Source of the DNA: Actinomycetes bacterium
Lineage (GTDB): Bacteria > Actinomycetota > Acidimicrobiia > Acidimicrobiales > Acidimicrobiaceae
Length of the DNA stretch: 64,000 nucleotides
Direction: 5' to 3'
Assembly (NCBI GenBank): GCA_021819205.1
Contig: JAKARV010000002.1
Span: 55,840 to 119,839 of the forward strand
The position numbers were made by a program, and so were the translations under genes. The notes under the pieces are model-generated. The model was not told where the DNA came from, made no database searches, and saw only the letters and a program-made list of their open reading frames with translations. This document shows positions 62,709 through 64,000 of this stretch, one piece after another (the first letter of the stretch is position 1; each line of letters starts with the position of its first letter).

Positions 62709-63143
62709 ATGAGTTCTGCTGATGCCCGATTGCCGGTCGATTGGCCGGCAATAGAAGCGTTGTTGGCAGCATTCGACCTAAGTCTTGACGATGTTTTGGT
62801 CGCGACCGATTTTCGGGACACCGCGAGTCTTCACGGCGGTCCTGATGGACTTGTTCTCGTTGGAATTTCGCACGCGACCCGGCGTGAGTCGATAGCGGCT
62901 GCGGTCGCAGACTATTTGGCGTTCGTTGCGTTTGACTACGGCTTAACCGGAGTCGGGCAGGAATTGGTCGGCACAATTGCCGGGCCGGCTCTCGCGCAGT
63001 TGCTTGCGAACCTCAGCGGGAAGTCGTTTGGATTTGCAGGTGGTGTCAGTGTGGGTGCCAACGGTATGGCAAGGCGAGATCGGCAGCGTTATAGAGAGTG
63101 GGTCAGGCGAGAAGCTGAGCTGGGCGCGTCTGAGCGGCCATGA
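62709..63143 (+). CDS. Hypothetical protein
   Basis: 144 residues from ATG 62709, chosen because AGAGAGG stands just upstream; the frame is open from 62643. The protein is soluble, Ala-rich and without Cys, with a helical N-terminus (DWPAIEALLAAFDLSLDDV), a middle with LVLVGIS, and a basic C-terminus (ARRDRQRYREWVRRE). I do not recognise it. It follows the CstB-like gene by about 116 bases on the same strand, so it may share its transcript, but the lack of Cys rules out a CsoR/CstR repressor. Confidence 0.6.
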   Translation: MSSADARLPVDWPAIEALLAAFDLSLDDVLVATDFRDTASLHGGPDGLVLVGISHATRRESIAAAVADYLAFVAFDYGLTGVGQELVGTIAGPALAQLLANLSGKSFGFAGGVSVGANGMARRDRQRYREWVRREAELGASERP

Positions 63144-63190
63144 TGTGTGAAAAACGTCGCGATCGTTCTTGGCCCAATTGTCGTGCTGGG

Positions 63191-63445
63191 TTAATAGCGT
63201 AAGCCAGGTATGCGGTGGATGGGCGCAGTATCGTACATGCGATCTTCTTCCCAACAGGCGCTGTCGGCGGGCTTGGTGAAGGAGTGGTCCGCGTAGACCG
63301 GGAAATGGCGCATCGGGGTTTCTCCGCGTTTCTGCAGCACAACTGCGCGGTATTTTTGGGTGCAGTGCTCACGTAACGGCCTGTTCAGCGCTGTTTCTCC
63401 CTGATGATCCTTGGGATTGTCATTTAAGCGCTTCGGGTTCGTCAT
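63191..63445 (-). CDS. Small hypothetical protein
   Basis: An 84-residue frame on the minus strand, hydrophilic and rich in aromatic and His residues. Its C-terminal 40 residues (MRHFPVYADHSF, then WEEDRMYDTAP and HRIPGLRY) look much more like protein than the shadow frames around it. The ATG at 63313 has GGAG eight bases upstream and would give a 40-residue product; the longer start at 63445 has no ribosome site. I do not recognise it. Nothing on the other strand competes with it. Confidence 0.4.
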   Translation of the reverse strand: MTNPKRLNDNPKDHQGETALNRPLREHCTQKYRAVVLQKRGETPMRHFPVYADHSFTKPADSACWEEDRMYDTAPIHRIPGLRY

Positions 63446-64000
63446 TTGCGTTAAGGCGTTGCAGATGTCGGCAAGATACGCCGTGATGGAAGAGATGCTA
63501 CGGTTTCTTCCGTCTCGGTTCCCGAGAAACGAACTCCATTAAGTTGGCTCGGCCACTAGTTCTTGCGGCGGGCTGACAGTGCCCCTTTGCGGCACCCCAG
63601 AGACTTGACGCCGCTCTTGAACCAGGGCTTGGCGGCGAGAACCCGGGTGCCACCGGTGCCCGCATGGCATCCCGGCTGGAGAGCCTCGGCCGCTCGGGGG
63701 CTACACCCCACGCCCGGACCGGGGAGTTTAGGGCCAATACCCGCTCCAGAGCACCTAGGCATTCCCAGGCACTCCTCTTCTGTTCGCTCTCCAGCCGCCG
63801 AGTCTCCCCGGTCCGTGCCGCGTGGACCGGACCCTGCGAGGCGGAACCAGTCGTGCCGATGCCTCCCACGTTTGGAGACTTCCGTCGTGGTTTGCTTGGA
63901 GTCCTGCCGTGAGCGGTAGCTTTACCTTCAACGGTACGAGTACGGACGCCATTGCTGGTGGTTCCAGATGGAACGCTCGCACCTCGAGTTCGGCTTTCCA
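63446..64000. other. Unassigned right-edge region
   Basis: 555 bases without a recognisable gene. From about 63540 the sequence is clearly richer in G+C and low in helical protein character in all frames. Two hairpins are visible: TCTCGG/CCGAGA (63513-63527) and GTGCC/GGCAC (63579-63595). A minus frame is open from 63498 to the edge with atypical codon use. On the plus strand the frame ending at 63912 overlaps a GTG at 63909 (GTGA junction), whose 30 visible codons (starting MSGSFTFNGTST) run off the edge. The region could be an RNA, a decayed element or the start of a different gene block. Confidence 0.4.
63909..64000 (+). CDS. Possible start of a gene running off the right edge
   Basis: GTG at 63909 with GGAG eight bases upstream opens a frame of 30 codons to the window end (MSGSFTFNGTST, then Gly/Ser/Arg-rich). 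It has plausible protein character, and its opening loosely recalls phage tail proteins, but it is too short to assign. It overlaps the stop of an upstream frame in the GTGA manner. Treat as tentative. Confidence 0.22.
   Translation, partial: MSGSFTFNGTSTDAIAGGSRWNARTSSSAF

Noticed and set aside
62047..62976. 309-residue minus-strand frame
   Set aside because: Shadow of the rhodanese domains and the following gene; composition typical of antisense frames.
62709..63143. The gene after cstB as a CsoR/CstR repressor
   Set aside because: It lacks Cys altogether and is too long for that family.
63498..63869. Transposase (TnpB-like) remnant on the minus strand
   Set aside because: Considered because of the composition change, but no RuvC or zinc-finger motif is visible in any frame.

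Overview
The window is about 64 kb of ordinary chromosome from a bacterium of roughly 57-60% GC. Genes are tightly packed, often overlap by a few bases, and often start with GTG or TTG. The organism is most likely an actinobacterium. The order ANTAR response regulator - polA - rpsA - coaE - (HDOD gene) - uvrB matches the pdtaR-polA-rpsA-coaE-uvrB neighbourhood of mycobacteria. PolA has the tyrosine O-helix and lost proofreading centre typical of that phylum. The moderate GC and the two-domain PutA fit a deep-branching lineage such as Acidimicrobiia, but that is only inference.

Layout. 1-8.3 kb: an incomplete unknown frame, a DEDDh exonuclease, an AI-2E family permease, a divergent flippase-like membrane protein, and a leftward 2-oxoacid dehydrogenase operon (E1alpha, E1beta, E2, E3). 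8.5-11.8 kb: a DUF1641 protein and a large formate-dehydrogenase-like molybdoenzyme. 12.4-18.1 kb: a c-di-GMP block with a GAF/GGDEF/EAL protein, tRNA-Val, and two translationally coupled EAL proteins, the second with a damaged active site. 18.1-27.5 kb: a DUF3048 lipoprotein-like protein, an MFS transporter, PutA, an alpha/beta hydrolase, pgi and transaldolase. 27.9 kb: a possible degenerate nuclease-like protein.

29.1-45.5 kb is the amino acid block. hisD-C-B-H-A-F, a Cpn10-like gene, hisI and trpE form a nine-gene chain in which every junction overlaps. After an inverted four-gene insert (ygfZ-like, sensor kinase, response regulator, MFS pump) the chain resumes as trpC-F-B-A and gnd. hisG, hisE, trpD and trpG are not in the window. 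45.5-51.8 kb: a leftward ABC1/UbiB kinase and a fatty-acid operon (a small ORF, fabD with an extra lipoyl-like domain, fabH, fabG, acpP, fabF). 51.9 kb: tRNA-Leu. 52-61.1 kb: an MBL hydrolase and the ANTAR regulator-polA-rpsA-coaE-HDOD-uvrB block. 61.2-62.6 kb: a CstB-like persulfide dioxygenase-rhodanese gene behind a promoter with a CsoR/CstR-type inverted repeat.

The last 860 bases hold no recognisable housekeeping gene and differ in character from the rest. I found no CRISPR array, integrase, transposase or complete mobile element. The most interesting items are the FabD-lipoyl fusion, the CstB operator, the Cpn10-like gene inside the his operon, the active/inactive EAL pair, the possible DUF4268-like protein, and the unexplained right edge.
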